The translations under genes were made by a program, and so were the position numbers. Shown here piece by piece: positions 39,896 to 48,743 of a stretch of 49,008 nt of DNA. Numbering within the stretch: position 1 is the stretch's first letter; every line of letters begins with the position of its first letter. The stretch comes from Desulfotignum sp. GTDB lineage: Bacteria > Desulfobacterota > Desulfobacteria > Desulfobacterales > Desulfobacteraceae. A model generated the notes under the pieces. That model was not told the DNA's origin, made no database searches, and was given only the letters and a program-made list of their open reading frames with translations. Where the stretch lies: contig JAABSB010000004.1 of NCBI GenBank assembly GCA_011390615.1, positions 1 through 49,008 on the forward strand, given 5' to 3'.

Positions 39896-40090
39896 TCAGG
39901 CTTTTGGAATTTTGAACAGTTTTTCCAGGATGTTTTCCATGGGGCACAGTCCGGTGAACGCCGACTGCAGCAGGTTCAGTCCCACAAAAGCGGTGAGCAG
40001 GAACCAGTAGGGAGAAACCCAGTGGCCCAGGGCCAGGGATGCCAGGATGAACAGGCCGGCAATGGCCCTGATATAGTCTTCCATTTTCAT
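39896..40090 (-). CDS. DUF2892 (YgaP-like transmembrane) protein
   Basis: This 64-aa inner-membrane protein has two hydrophobic segments around a short turn (IRAIAGLFILASLALG and YWFLLTAFVGLNLLQSAFTG), then CPMENILEKLF. This is the typical DUF2892 pattern of small membrane proteins related to the tail of YgaP. The start ATG 40090 has GGAGAGG upstream. It follows the NifA-like regulator gene by 14 bases on the same strand, so it may be its co-transcribed partner. Confidence 0.85.
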   Translation of the reverse strand: MKMEDYIRAIAGLFILASLALGHWVSPYWFLLTAFVGLNLLQSAFTGLCPMENILEKLFKIPKA

Positions 40091-40104
40091 TTCAACCTCT
40101 CCTT

Positions 40105-41625
40105 TTATCTAAAATCCTTGTATTGAATGCCGTATCTGGCTGCTTTGTAGGAAAATTTGCGCACCGTGATCTGGATGAGCCGGGCAGCCTGCTTGATATT
40201 GCCCTTGGTGTTTTTCAAAGCATCCATGAGAATTTCCTTTTCCAGCCCTGCCACGGCTTTTTCCAGAGACTGGGGCAGGGTTTTGGAATCAGTACCGGTC
40301 TGGAGGGTTGCCGGCAGGTGATAGGAATGAACAGCCCCTTCGTTACACAGAATAACAGCCCGTTCAATGCAGTTTTCAAGCTCTCTGACATTACCGGGCC
40401 AGTGGTATTCCATCATCATATCAATGGCCGGGGTGGTGATGCGCTTGATCTCTTTGCCATGCTCCTTTCGGTATTTTTCCAGAAAATGGTCTGCCAGGAG
40501 AATGATATCTGTTTTGCGCATGCGCAGGCTGGGAATATAGATGGGAAATACATTGAGTCTGAAATACAGGTCATCTCTGAATCTGCCCTGCTGGACCATC
40601 TCTTCGAGATTGGCATTGGTGGCGGCAACAATCCGTACATCCGCCTTGATGGGTTTGTATCCCCCCACCCGTTCAAACTCTTTTTCCTGGAGAACCCGCA
40701 GCAGTTTGACCTGGGCACCCGGGGCCATGTTGCCGATCTCATCTAAAAAAATGGTGCCCTGATCCGCAATTTCAAATTTGCCTTTTTTCAGATGGGATGC
40801 CCCTGTGAACGCCCCTTTTTCATGTCCGAAAAGTTCGCTTTCGATGAGGTTTTCCGGAATGGCGGCGCAATTTATTTTTATAAAGGGCTTATGGTGGCGT
40901 TCTGAATTATAGTGGATGGCGTTGGCCACCAGTTCTTTGCCTGTGCCACTTTCTCCCCTGATCAATACGGTGGCCGATGAAAAAGAGACTTGGGATATCA
41001 TCTGGAGCACTTCACGCATTTTATTGGAGTTGCCGATGATATTGGAAAAACTGTACCGGTTTTCCAGTTCGGTTTTCAGCCGCAGGTTTTCCGATTTCAG
41101 CCGCTCTTTTTCCAGGCGCACGGTTTCGATATTGATCACATGATGGGCCAGCATGGCTGCCACTACGGTCAGCAGTTTTTCCCCCTGCTGCAACGCATGT
41201 TTTCCCTCAAAGGGGCGGTCTGCGCTGATGGCACCCACAACCTGGTTTTCCTTTTTTATGGGCACACAGATAAAAGAATAATCCTGCCCCTGGATACGCT
41301 TTCTGGAATGGGTCTTGTCCAGAAATAAAGGTTCTTCGCTGATACGGGGCACCACAGCAGATTTGCCAGATTCCACCACCTTGCCGACGATACCCTCACC
41401 CGGAAGGTATTTTATCTGCCGGGTGGTTTCCTCTGAAATGCCATGGGCAATTTCAATGCGGATTTCTCCGTTTTCCCTATTGGTCAAAAAAATGATGCCC
41501 CGGACAAGATTCAAAGACTCGGACAACACGCCCAATACCTTGAACAGGGATTTTTTCATGTCCATGTGCTGGTTCAACGCCTCACTGATTTCATACAGCA
41601 GAGAAATTTCTTCAAGAGATTTCAT
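40105..41625 (-). CDS. NifA-like GAF sigma-54 activator
   Basis: This 506-aa enhancer-binding protein has an N-terminal GAF domain (about 20-165), a linker helix, an AAA+ domain ([28 protein letters not shown]) and a Fis-type HTH of the NifA sort ([27 protein letters not shown]). It has no receiver domain, so a small ligand at the GAF domain probably controls it. I use ATG 41625 with AGGAAA upstream; the track start 41652 has no ribosome-binding site. No nif genes are nearby. The DUF2892 gene follows it. Its targets are unknown. Confidence 0.88.
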   Translation of the reverse strand: MKSLEEISLLYEISEALNQHMDMKKSLFKVLGVLSESLNLVRGIIFLTNRENGEIRIEIAHGISEETTRQIKYLPGEGIVGKVVESGKSAVVPRISEEPLFLDKTHSRKRIQGQDYSFICVPIKKENQVVGAISADRPFEGKHALQQGEKLLTVVAAMLAHHVINIETVRLEKERLKSENLRLKTELENRYSFSNIIGNSNKMREVLQMISQVSFSSATVLIRGESGTGKELVANAIHYNSERHHKPFIKINCAAIPENLIESELFGHEKGAFTGASHLKKGKFEIADQGTIFLDEIGNMAPGAQVKLLRVLQEKEFERVGGYKPIKADVRIVAATNANLEEMVQQGRFRDDLYFRLNVFPIYIPSLRMRKTDIILLADHFLEKYRKEHGKEIKRITTPAIDMMMEYHWPGNVRELENCIERAVILCNEGAVHSYHLPATLQTGTDSKTLPQSLEKAVAGLEKEILMDALKNTKGNIKQAARLIQITVRKFSYKAARYGIQYKDFR

Positions 41626-41899
41626 AAAGTGGGTTTCCTGTGGCATGTTCATCCGGCAATTGGTAACATACGCAATTATTTTATCCTGAAACCCGGAATG
41701 ATGCCAGGTTTTCCGATAATTCTATTATGGCATAAAATGCAGTTGCGCAAAAGAGGATATCCAGTCCATACCAGAGTATGAACGGAAAAAACAGGCAATG
41801 TAAACGCTGGGAATCTGAAGAAAATTCAGGCACGGCAGCAGGTTATGGAACCTGTATTTGAAAATTCCCCTGTGGGAATATGCCGGATGGAAAATCGGG
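41626..41899. other. Intergenic region upstream of the NifA-like gene
   Basis: No gene is recognised. A short hairpin ATTCCC-CTGT-GGGAAT sits at 41864-41879. No sigma-54 promoter was found in either direction. The remainder is AT-rich and probably contains the promoter of the NifA-like gene. Confidence 0.3.
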
Positions 41900-41915
41900 T
41901 GTTTCAATTGAAACA
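41900..41915. promoter_or_regulatory. Perfect 16-bp palindrome
   Basis: TGTTTCAATTGAAACA reads the same on both strands. It lies ten bases beyond the stop of the minus-strand 105-aa gene and has no T-run, so it is an operator or site rather than a terminator. A single copy rules out a CRISPR array here. Confidence 0.5.
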
Positions 41916-41924
41916 GTTTTATAC

Positions 41925-42242
41925 TCAGGCCTGTTCCAGGGCCTGGGATTCTTCTTTGGCAAGGGCGTTTTCCATGGCTGCTGTTTTTTCCAGGGCCAAA
42001 GTATCCAGGTGCTGCTCCACATATGCGCGCAGATTCCGGTCCGGATCCAGGGATTCAGAATAGTAATTGAGCACCCACCAGAGTTCGTTGAGTTTATATT
42101 TGTTGTCCTGCCACCAGGAAACCGATTCTTTTATGGCATCGGCTGTTTCCAGCTCAGAGTTGATTTTTACATAAAAATCGTAACACATGTTGCGGGTTAC
42201 GGGTTTCAGGCCCAGTACGCTGACAGTACTTCGGTTGATCAC
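41925..42242 (-). CDS. Hypothetical 105-aa soluble protein
   Basis: I do not recognise this protein. It is helical and acidic, and rich in Trp and Tyr in the middle (SVSWWQDNKYKLNELWWVLNYY). Its C-terminus is a Glu/Ala-rich helix. It starts at GTG 42242 behind an ideal GGAGG (five bases), which supports a real gene. It is divergent from cobU. Confidence 0.6.
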   Translation of the reverse strand: MINRSTVSVLGLKPVTRNMCYDFYVKINSELETADAIKESVSWWQDNKYKLNELWWVLNYYSESLDPDRNLRAYVEQHLDTLALEKTAAMENALAKEESQALEQA

Positions 42243-42391
42243 ACCTGCCTCCTTTAAACCTTAGAGCATCATGTAATGAATGGGTTTCCATTCTTTACAG
42301 TAAACAAAAAAAATTGTAAACCCCTAATCTGTTTATTTTTTTTGGTTGCATCTTTGGTTGTGGATACGGTATTTTGGACAGGTTTAACCAA

Positions 42392-42964
42392 ATGCAAAAA
42401 AAGAAAGAAAAACATATTGTGACAGATAAAAATATCATAACCCTTGTCATAGGGGGCTGCAGAAGCGGCAAGAGCCGATATGCCCTGGATGCGGCCAGTG
42501 CTGTTCCTGGCAGCAGAAAGATCTTTCTGGCCACATCCGTACCAGGGGACCGGGAGATGGAAAAACGGGTGATCGCACACCAGGCCCAGCGGGGAGATGA
42601 CTGGCAGACGGTCGAAGCGCCGGTGCATATCCATGAAGAAATTGCAGCCCATGCCCGGACAGCAGATGTGATACTGGTGGACTGCCTGACCCTGTGGACC
42701 GCAAATATGCTGGCACTGGAAATGGATGAACCAGCCATGCAAAAATGCATGCACCAGACCACCCTGGCCCTTTCCAGGGTTTTTTGCCCGGTATTCCTGG
42801 TCACCAATGAAGTGGGGTACGGGATTGTGCCGGAAAACAGCTTGGCAAGACGGTTTCGGGACATGGCTGGACTGGTGAACCAGCACATGGCAAAGATGGC
42901 AGACCAGGTGGTGCTCACCGTGGCCGGGATTGCTGTTACTATCAAACCAAAGGATGGCATATGA
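42392..42964 (+). CDS. cobU: Adenosylcobinamide kinase / phosphate guanylyltransferase CobU
   Basis: CobU phosphorylates adenosylcobinamide and attaches GMP from GTP, activating it for the nucleotide loop. The P-loop GGCRSGKSRYA, the DCLTLWTANML strand and NEVGYGIVPENSLARRFRD are characteristic. At 190 aa the length is normal. ATG 42392 is preferred to the TTG 42374 of the track; a GTG at the KHIV position is also possible. It heads an overlapping late-cobalamin operon and ends in an ATGA overlap with the radical SAM gene. Confidence 0.9.
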   Translation: MQKKKEKHIVTDKNIITLVIGGCRSGKSRYALDAASAVPGSRKIFLATSVPGDREMEKRVIAHQAQRGDDWQTVEAPVHIHEEIAAHARTADVILVDCLTLWTANMLALEMDEPAMQKCMHQTTLALSRVFCPVFLVTNEVGYGIVPENSLARRFRDMAGLVNQHMAKMADQVVLTVAGIAVTIKPKDGI

Positions 42965-43905
42965 AATACCGGCATCTGTTCGGCCCTGTGCTGTCACGGC
43001 GCCTGGGAATCTCTTTGGGGGTGGATCTGGTAACCCACAAGATCTGCAGCCTGAACTGTGTATATTGTGAATGCGGAAATACTACCCTTCTGACAAGGGT
43101 GCGCAAAGAATATGTTTCCTGTGACAACGTATGCCGGGAACTGGACCATTACTGGGCACATAATGAAGATCCGGATTATATTACCTTTTCCGGATCAGGT
43201 GAGCCCTGCCTGAACCTGGCCCTGGGACAGGTGATTGCCCATATCAAAAAAAAAAAACCAGGCGTGAAGGTGGCCGTGCTCACCAATGCCACCCTGATGT
43301 CTGACCCTGGGGTCCGGGCTGATCTAACCCTGGCCGATATTGTGGTGCCGTCTCTGGATGCGGTATCCCGCAAGATATTCAACCGCATCAACCGTCCCTG
43401 TGCCGGTATACAGCCGGTAGAAATTGTGGATGGTATTGCCGGGTTTGCCAAGGATTTTACAGGTGAGATCTGGCTGGAAATATTTATTCTGCCGGGGGTG
43501 AATGATACAAAAGAAGAACTGCTCATGCTCAAGGCAGCCATCAGAAAGATACAGCCCCACCGGGTACAGCTCAACACCCTTGACCGGCCGGGCACGGTTG
43601 ATACCCTCACACCGGCGTCCCCGGATGTACTGGACCGGGTGATCCGTATCCTGGATGAAAAAAATGTGGAGATCATTGCCCGGGCAGGCACCAGAACCAA
43701 GGGTGCAAAGGCTGCAGACCCGGCTTCTGCGGTGCTGGAAACCATTCACCGCAGGCCCTGCACAAAAGAAGATCTGGCCGCCATCCTGGGACTGCCGGCA
43801 GAAGAAATAGATCTGCTGCTGGCCGATCTTTCGGCAGCAGGGCGCATTACCTCCAGAATCCAGGCCAGGGGGGTGTTTTTTTCCACCAGGAAAGAAGGTA
43901 CATGA
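42961..43905 (+). CDS. Radical SAM protein of the cobalamin operon (COG0731-like)
   Basis: This 314-aa protein has the radical SAM CxxxCxxC motif (ICSLNCVYCECG) near residue 30 and the SAM/glycine-rich FSGSGEPCLN strand. The C-terminal 70 residues look like a winged-helix (TKEDLAAILGLPAEEIDLLLADLSAAGRI). It resembles the COG0731 radical SAM group related to wyosine-pathway enzymes. Bacterial members have no firm function. ATGA overlaps on both sides bind it to cobU and cobS, so a role in cobamide metabolism (lower-ligand or salvage chemistry) is possible but unproven. Confidence 0.8.
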   Translation: MKYRHLFGPVLSRRLGISLGVDLVTHKICSLNCVYCECGNTTLLTRVRKEYVSCDNVCRELDHYWAHNEDPDYITFSGSGEPCLNLALGQVIAHIKKKKPGVKVAVLTNATLMSDPGVRADLTLADIVVPSLDAVSRKIFNRINRPCAGIQPVEIVDGIAGFAKDFTGEIWLEIFILPGVNDTKEELLMLKAAIRKIQPHRVQLNTLDRPGTVDTLTPASPDVLDRVIRILDEKNVEIIARAGTRTKGAKAADPASAVLETIHRRPCTKEDLAAILGLPAEEIDLLLADLSAAGRITSRIQARGVFFSTRKEGT

Positions 43906-44669
43906 CCCCGCCCAAAACAATTGGATTTCTTAACGATCTGCAGTCCTGTCTTCTTTTTTTAACTGTTTTGCCGGCGGGCAGGCATGCTGCCTATTCCCCC
44001 ATGGGCATGATCCGTTTTTTTCCGGTGGCGGGCCTTATACTGGGAAGCCTGCTTGTGTTCACCGATCTTGCAGCCTCGTGGCTGTGGCCTTTGCCTGTGG
44101 CTGCCCTGGCAGATGTGCTCTGCCTGGTGATTCTCACCGGGGCGTTTCACCTGGACGGCCTGGGGGATACGGCAGACGGCATTTTCAGCCACAGGTCCCG
44201 GCAGCGGGCCCTGGAGATCATGAAGGACAGCCGCACCGGTATGATGGGGCTTGTGGCCGTGGTCTGTGTCCTGGCCATGAAGGCGGCCGGAATATATGCG
44301 GTAAAAATGGCTTTCGGTACTGGTCAGGCCCTGCTGGTCCTGCTGCTGGTACCTGCATATGCCAGGGCATCTATGATTTTCGGCATCCGGTTTCTGGACT
44401 ATGGCCGCATTGGCACCGGCACCGGCCTGGACCTTTTTACGTCCCCCCTTGGAGCAAAAGATTTTGTCTATTGCCTGATCCCCTTGTTTTTATCTGTGTT
44501 TTTAGGGTATAACGGCTTGGCTTTGAACCTGTTGTTCGGCATCAGCTGTTTGGGTATTTTATGGTTTTACAAAAAAAAGATGAATTGTATCACAGGGGAT
44601 ATGCTCGGGGCCATGACAGAGATTGTGGAAGCAATTTTGTTTCTGGGCTGCGGGGCTGCTTTTCTGTGA
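43902..44669 (+). CDS. cobS: Adenosylcobinamide-GDP ribazoletransferase CobS
   Basis: This 255-aa membrane enzyme joins adenosylcobinamide-GDP to the alpha-ribazole lower ligand, the last step of the nucleotide loop. The catalytic acidic block TGAFHLDGLGDTADGIFSH and EIMKDSRTGMMGLVAV are family hallmarks, along with about six hydrophobic segments. It starts at ATG 43902, sharing ATGA with the radical SAM stop. Confidence 0.93.
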   Translation: MTPPKTIGFLNDLQSCLLFLTVLPAGRHAAYSPMGMIRFFPVAGLILGSLLVFTDLAASWLWPLPVAALADVLCLVILTGAFHLDGLGDTADGIFSHRSRQRALEIMKDSRTGMMGLVAVVCVLAMKAAGIYAVKMAFGTGQALLVLLLVPAYARASMIFGIRFLDYGRIGTGTGLDLFTSPLGAKDFVYCLIPLFLSVFLGYNGLALNLLFGISCLGILWFYKKKMNCITGDMLGAMTEIVEAILFLGCGAAFL

Positions 44670-44682
44670 AAAGGATCGTATC

Positions 44683-45765
44683 ATGATTATCGGTCATGGC
44701 GGCAACACAAAAGGGCTGGCAGAAGAGCTTGGGTGTTTGGCAGATGAGATCATCGACATGAGCGCCAACCTCAACCCTTTAGGGCCGCCGGAACGGATCA
44801 AAACCGTTATTATGGAGAATCTGTCAGCCATCCATGCGCTTCCTGAGCCGGACGCAGGTTCCATGACCCGGGGGTTTGCCCGGTTTCACGGTATTGATCC
44901 GGATACCGTGATTGCCGGCAGCGGCACCACCTGGTTTATTTATACCATCCCTAAGGCCCTGGATGCGAAAAACGTTGTGATTTTGGGACCCACCTATTCT
45001 GATTACGCAGATGCCTGTACTATGCAGGGCATTGCCCCTGCCTTTTGCATGGCCAGAGCAGAAGACGGCTTTTTACCTGATCTGGAAGCGGTGTCAGATA
45101 TGGCTGCCAGGGCAGACCTTGTATTTATCTGCAACCCCAACAACCCCACCGGGGTGCTGGTGGAAAAAGAATTCATCACCACCCTGGCGCGCAGGCACCC
45201 TGATGTGTGTTTTGTGGTGGATGAATCCTACCTTCCCTTTGTGGAGGGAGCCGGCGACATTTCCCTGGTACAGGACAGATCATATGACAACCTGCTAGTA
45301 TTGTCCTCCATGTCGAAAATTTTCACCATTCCCGGGCTGCGTACCGGCTTTTTAAGCGGGGCAAAGCCTCTGGTTGACACTGTCATGCATTGTTACCAGC
45401 CCTGGAGTGTCAATGCCCTGGCCCAGGTCGTGATCACAGATATTTTTGATCACCCGGAACAGATCGCGCCTTTTTATGAAAAAACCCGGGCCTATATTGC
45501 CGGGGAAAAAAAGAAATTTCTGGATACGGTGACAGATCTGAAGGGTCTTGTGCCAGTACCCGGCCACACCTGTTTTATCCTGGCAAAACTTCTGTACCAC
45601 ACCGCACCGCTGGTATGCCGGCAGGTGGGTGCAGACCGGATCCTGATCCGGGACTGCAGCAATTTTACCGGCCTTGGCCATCGGTATGTGCGGTTTTCCC
45701 TCAAAGACAGGAAAACCAATACAGCTTTGTTCCGCAGCCTCGAAAAGGCCCTGGCCTGTGGTTGA
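44683..45765 (+). CDS. cobD: Threonine-phosphate decarboxylase CobD-type aminotransferase fold
   Basis: This 360-aa PLP enzyme probably makes (R)-1-amino-2-propanol phosphate, the linker joined by CbiB. It has the GHGGNTKGLAEELG N-terminus, DMSANLNPLGPP, FICNPNNPTGVL and the PLP lysine in SSMSKIFTIPGLRTGFL. The related family is histidinol-phosphate aminotransferase, but the context (cobS before, cbiB after) favours CobD. I start at ATG 44683 with AAGGA upstream, 13 bases after the cobS stop, not at the track's 44623. Confidence 0.88.
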   Translation: MIIGHGGNTKGLAEELGCLADEIIDMSANLNPLGPPERIKTVIMENLSAIHALPEPDAGSMTRGFARFHGIDPDTVIAGSGTTWFIYTIPKALDAKNVVILGPTYSDYADACTMQGIAPAFCMARAEDGFLPDLEAVSDMAARADLVFICNPNNPTGVLVEKEFITTLARRHPDVCFVVDESYLPFVEGAGDISLVQDRSYDNLLVLSSMSKIFTIPGLRTGFLSGAKPLVDTVMHCYQPWSVNALAQVVITDIFDHPEQIAPFYEKTRAYIAGEKKKFLDTVTDLKGLVPVPGHTCFILAKLLYHTAPLVCRQVGADRILIRDCSNFTGLGHRYVRFSLKDRKTNTALFRSLEKALACG

Positions 45766-46723
45766 GACTGCCTGGTATATATTTTTCGCCGCCTTTGTTC
45801 TGGATTTTTTTCTGGGTGATCCCCGCAAACTGCCCCATCCAGTGGTATACATAGGCCGGGCCATTGGGTTTTTTGAGCCCCGTTTCCGGCGGTTTGTTAT
45901 CAATCAGTTTATAGCGGGCGTGTTATTTTCTGTTTTTTTGATTGTTTGCACCTATTTTCTGGCCCTGGCCCTGGTGTGGTCAGCCAGCCGGATCCATCTG
46001 TTTTTTGGCCTGGGGGTCCAGGTACTGCTGCTGTTTTACTGTTTTTCCGTCAAAAGCCTGAAAGATGCGGCCCTTGCCGTTGCAAAGCCCCTTGGGGCAA
46101 AAGATCTGCCCACAGCACGGCGCAACCTGTCCTTGATTGTGGGCAGAGAAACCCGGACCCTGGATGAACCGGGCATAACCCGGGCTGCGGTTGAGACGGT
46201 GGCGGAAAATTTTGTGGACGGGTTTTTATCCCCGCTTTTCTGGGCACTGGTGCTGGGGGTGCCTGGTGCTGTGGCCTACAAAATGGTCAACACCCTGGAC
46301 TCCATGGTGGGGTATAACAATGATATTTATGCTTTGTTCGGGCGGGCAGCCGCCCGCATTGATGATGCAGCCAATTTTATTCCGGCCAGACTGGCGGTTT
46401 TCGTGATTGCGGCAGCAGCCGTTTTTGTGCCCGAAGCATCCGGTGCCGGTGCTGTGAAAACCGGATTTTCCCAGGGCCGGCAGCACAAAAGTCCCAATGC
46501 GGGGTTTCCCGAGGCATCCTTTGCCGGTGCTTTGCGCATCCGCCTGGGCGGGCCTGGTATCTACCACGGCAGACAGGTGGACAAACCCTATATTGGCGCT
46601 GCCTTTGATGATCCGCTGATATCTTCCATTGGTTCCGCCTGCCGGCTCATGCAGGCAGCTGCTGTGACAGGGCTGGCAGCCGCTGTTTTCCTGGCTGTGC
46701 TGCTCCAGGCTGCAGGGATGTGA
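45758..46723 (+). CDS. cbiB: Adenosylcobinamide-phosphate synthase CbiB
   Basis: CbiB amidates adenosylcobyric acid with aminopropanol phosphate. The membrane protein (321 aa, about seven segments) has DFFLGDPRKLPHPVVYIG, AVETVAENFVDGFLSPLFW, VNTLDSMVGYNNDIYALFG and LGGPGIYHGRQVDKPYIG, all family hallmarks. I start at GTG 45758, giving an 8-base overlap with cobD and AAAGG upstream. The track start (45674) reads through cobD. It abuts cbiR by two bases. Confidence 0.92.
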   Translation: MVETAWYIFFAAFVLDFFLGDPRKLPHPVVYIGRAIGFFEPRFRRFVINQFIAGVLFSVFLIVCTYFLALALVWSASRIHLFFGLGVQVLLLFYCFSVKSLKDAALAVAKPLGAKDLPTARRNLSLIVGRETRTLDEPGITRAAVETVAENFVDGFLSPLFWALVLGVPGAVAYKMVNTLDSMVGYNNDIYALFGRAAARIDDAANFIPARLAVFVIAAAAVFVPEASGAGAVKTGFSQGRQHKSPNAGFPEASFAGALRIRLGGPGIYHGRQVDKPYIGAAFDDPLISSIGSACRLMQAAAVTGLAAAVFLAVLLQAAGM

Positions 46724-46725
46724 TA

Positions 46726-47529
46726 ATGAAAATGAAGCGGCAGTTCCGCCTGGGCACCACCTCATTCATTTACCCGGACCATATTATTCCCAATGTCCGC
46801 AAAACAGGTGCTTTTTTTGATGAGATCGAACTGCTGGTGTTTGAAAGCATGCCTGTGGCCGTGCTGCCCACCCGCACCCAGATAGCTGAGCTGGCATGCC
46901 TGTCCCGGGATCTGGGTGTGGGGTATAATGTGCATCTGCCCACGGATGTCAGCCTCACTAGCAGTGCGGCAAAAGACCGGCAAAAAGCGGCTGATACCAT
47001 TGCCCGGGTGGTGGAATTGTGTGCACCATTGTCTCCTTCCACCCACACCCTTCATTTGGAAATGGGTTTTCAAAGAGAAAAAAAAGATGTGGCTATCTGG
47101 CAGGCGCGTGCCCTGGACGGCCTGGAACGTCTGGTGCCCCTGCTGCCGGCCCCCGGGGTGATATCCCTGGAAACCCTGGATTATTCTCCTGTTTTGCTGC
47201 AGTCTTTGATACAAACCCATGATCTCACGATCTGTATTGATGCAGGCCACCATTTCCGGTTTGGTTATGATCTGGCACACAGTTTTGCGGTTTTCAGGGA
47301 CCGTCTGGCCCTGGTCCATCTCCATGGTGCTGCCTGTCTGGAAAAAGGGATGAAAGACCATATCAGCCTGGACCATCTGGACCCGCACCAGCTGCAACAG
47401 GTGCGCCGCCTGCTGGCTGACTGTGAAGGAACAGTGAGCTTGGAGGTATTTAACCGTCAGGACCTGAACCGGTCCCTGGCAGTGCTGTCTGACATGTTTA
47501 ATGATATCCCGTCCCATCTGCCGGCTTGA
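46726..47529 (+). CDS. cbiR: Cobamide remodeling phosphodiesterase CbiR-like
   Basis: This 267-aa TIM-barrel protein of the xylose isomerase/AP endonuclease 2 superfamily resembles CbiR, which cleaves the nucleotide loop of cobamides to release a cobinamide phosphate for remodeling. Visible features are LGTTSFIYPDHIIPNVR, the DEIELLVFES strand, YNVHLPTDVS, LHLEMGF, SLETLDYS, CIDAGHHFRFG and LVHLHGAA. They supply the expected metal-binding His, Glu and Asp. ATG 46726 follows the cbiB stop by two bases (AGGGA upstream). The operon position, with CbiB, CobU and CobS, makes the cobamide assignment likely. Confidence 0.85.
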   Translation: MKMKRQFRLGTTSFIYPDHIIPNVRKTGAFFDEIELLVFESMPVAVLPTRTQIAELACLSRDLGVGYNVHLPTDVSLTSSAAKDRQKAADTIARVVELCAPLSPSTHTLHLEMGFQREKKDVAIWQARALDGLERLVPLLPAPGVISLETLDYSPVLLQSLIQTHDLTICIDAGHHFRFGYDLAHSFAVFRDRLALVHLHGAACLEKGMKDHISLDHLDPHQLQQVRRLLADCEGTVSLEVFNRQDLNRSLAVLSDMFNDIPSHLPA

Positions 47530-47538
47530 ACCATTCCT

Positions 47539-47568
47539 TTGAAATGTGGTAGGCTTCATTTATATAAA
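47539..47568 (+). promoter_or_regulatory. Sigma-70-type promoter for ispG
   Basis: TTGAAA and TATAAA stand 18 bases apart shortly after the cbiR stop, about 80 bases before the ispG ATG. It would separate ispG-proS from the cobalamin operon. Confidence 0.4.
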
Positions 47569-47648
47569 AAAAGTTTATACTGGCAATAACAAGATTTTTT
47601 TGGGATCTGTCAGAAGCAGACCTGTAAAAAATGAACAGGAAACCCACT

Positions 47649-48743
47649 ATGTCGTTGGTGCAGAAAAGAAGAAAAACCCGTCAGATCCGTGTGGGCAATG
47701 TACCTGTGGGATCAGATGCCCCGGTTTCAGTTCAGTCCATGACCAATACCCAGACCCGGGATGTGTCAGCCACTGTCCGCCAGATCAAACGTCTGGAGAC
47801 GGCCGGGTGTGAGATCATCCGGGTGGCGGTGCCGGAAATGGCGGATGCACTGGCCATCCGGCAGATCAAAGAGCAGGTGGCCATTCCCGTGATTGCAGAT
47901 ATCCATTTTGATTACCGGCTGGCCCTGGCTGCTGCTGAATCCGGGGCAGATGCGCTGCGCATCAATCCCGGCAATATCGGGGCGCATCACAAGGTGAAAA
48001 AAGTTGTGGACTGTGCAAAGGCACATGGAATTTCCATCCGCATAGGGGTTAATGCCGGATCCCTGGAAAAAGAGATTGCACAGCGCTTAGGAACCACACC
48101 TGAGGCCATGATGGAAAGCGGCCTGGCAAATATCCGGATGCTGGAAGACCTGGGGTTTTATGATATCAAGGTGTCATTGAAGGCATCGGATGTGGCCCGC
48201 ACCGTGGCAGCCTACCAGTTGCTGGCCCAAAAAACTGAAGTGCCCTTTCATGTGGGAATCACCGAGGCAGGCGGGCTCTATGCCGGTATCACCAAATCCG
48301 CCATCGGTATCGGCATGCTTTTGTCCAAAGGACTCGGGGATACCATCCGGGTTTCTCTGACCCGTGATCCGGTGGAAGAGATCCGCACCGGGTATGAAAT
48401 TCTGCGGGCACTGGGACTGCGGAACAGGGGCCCTGAGATCATTTCTTGCCCCACCTGCGGCCGGTGCCGGATCGATCTGTTTAAAATTGCACAGGATGTA
48501 GAAAAAGCTTTACTTGGGCGTGATTCTCAGATTAAAGTTGCCATTATGGGGTGTGTCGTCAACGGACCGGGCGAAGCAAAGGAAGCGGATATTGGCATTG
48601 CAGGCGCAGACGGCACAGGGATTATATTTAAAAAAGGCAGGGTGTTCAAAAAAGTGCTTCAGGACCAGCTTGTGACACAGCTGCTGTATGAAATAGACAA
48701 AATGACGCAAAATGCGGAGGATGTGAATGGGAGCAAAGAATAA
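47649..48743 (+). CDS. ispG: 4-Hydroxy-3-methylbut-2-enyl-diphosphate synthase IspG
   Basis: IspG is the 4Fe-4S enzyme that reduces MEcPP to HMBPP in the MEP isoprenoid pathway. The TIM-barrel half begins [15 protein letters not shown], with [13 protein letters not shown] and LRINPGNIG. The cluster-binding half has SCPTCGRC and [17 protein letters not shown]. It is the short bacterial type (about 364 aa). ATG 47649 has AGGAAA upstream, so the track's 47631 is less likely. Its last 17 bases overlap proS. Confidence 0.95.
   Translation: MSLVQKRRKTRQIRVGNVPVGSDAPVSVQSMTNTQTRDVSATVRQIKRLETAGCEIIRVAVPEMADALAIRQIKEQVAIPVIADIHFDYRLALAAAESGADALRINPGNIGAHHKVKKVVDCAKAHGISIRIGVNAGSLEKEIAQRLGTTPEAMMESGLANIRMLEDLGFYDIKVSLKASDVARTVAAYQLLAQKTEVPFHVGITEAGGLYAGITKSAIGIGMLLSKGLGDTIRVSLTRDPVEEIRTGYEILRALGLRNRGPEIISCPTCGRCRIDLFKIAQDVEKALLGRDSQIKVAIMGCVVNGPGEAKEADIGIAGADGTGIIFKKGRVFKKVLQDQLVTQLLYEIDKMTQNAEDVNGSKE

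Noticed and set aside
41900-41915. CRISPR repeat (GTTTCAATTGAAAC-like)
   Set aside because: Only one copy is present, with no regularly spaced repeats or cas genes in the window.
42243-42391. Cobalamin riboswitch upstream of cobU
   Set aside because: The divergent gap is too short and T-rich, with no B12 box or GCCACTG element.
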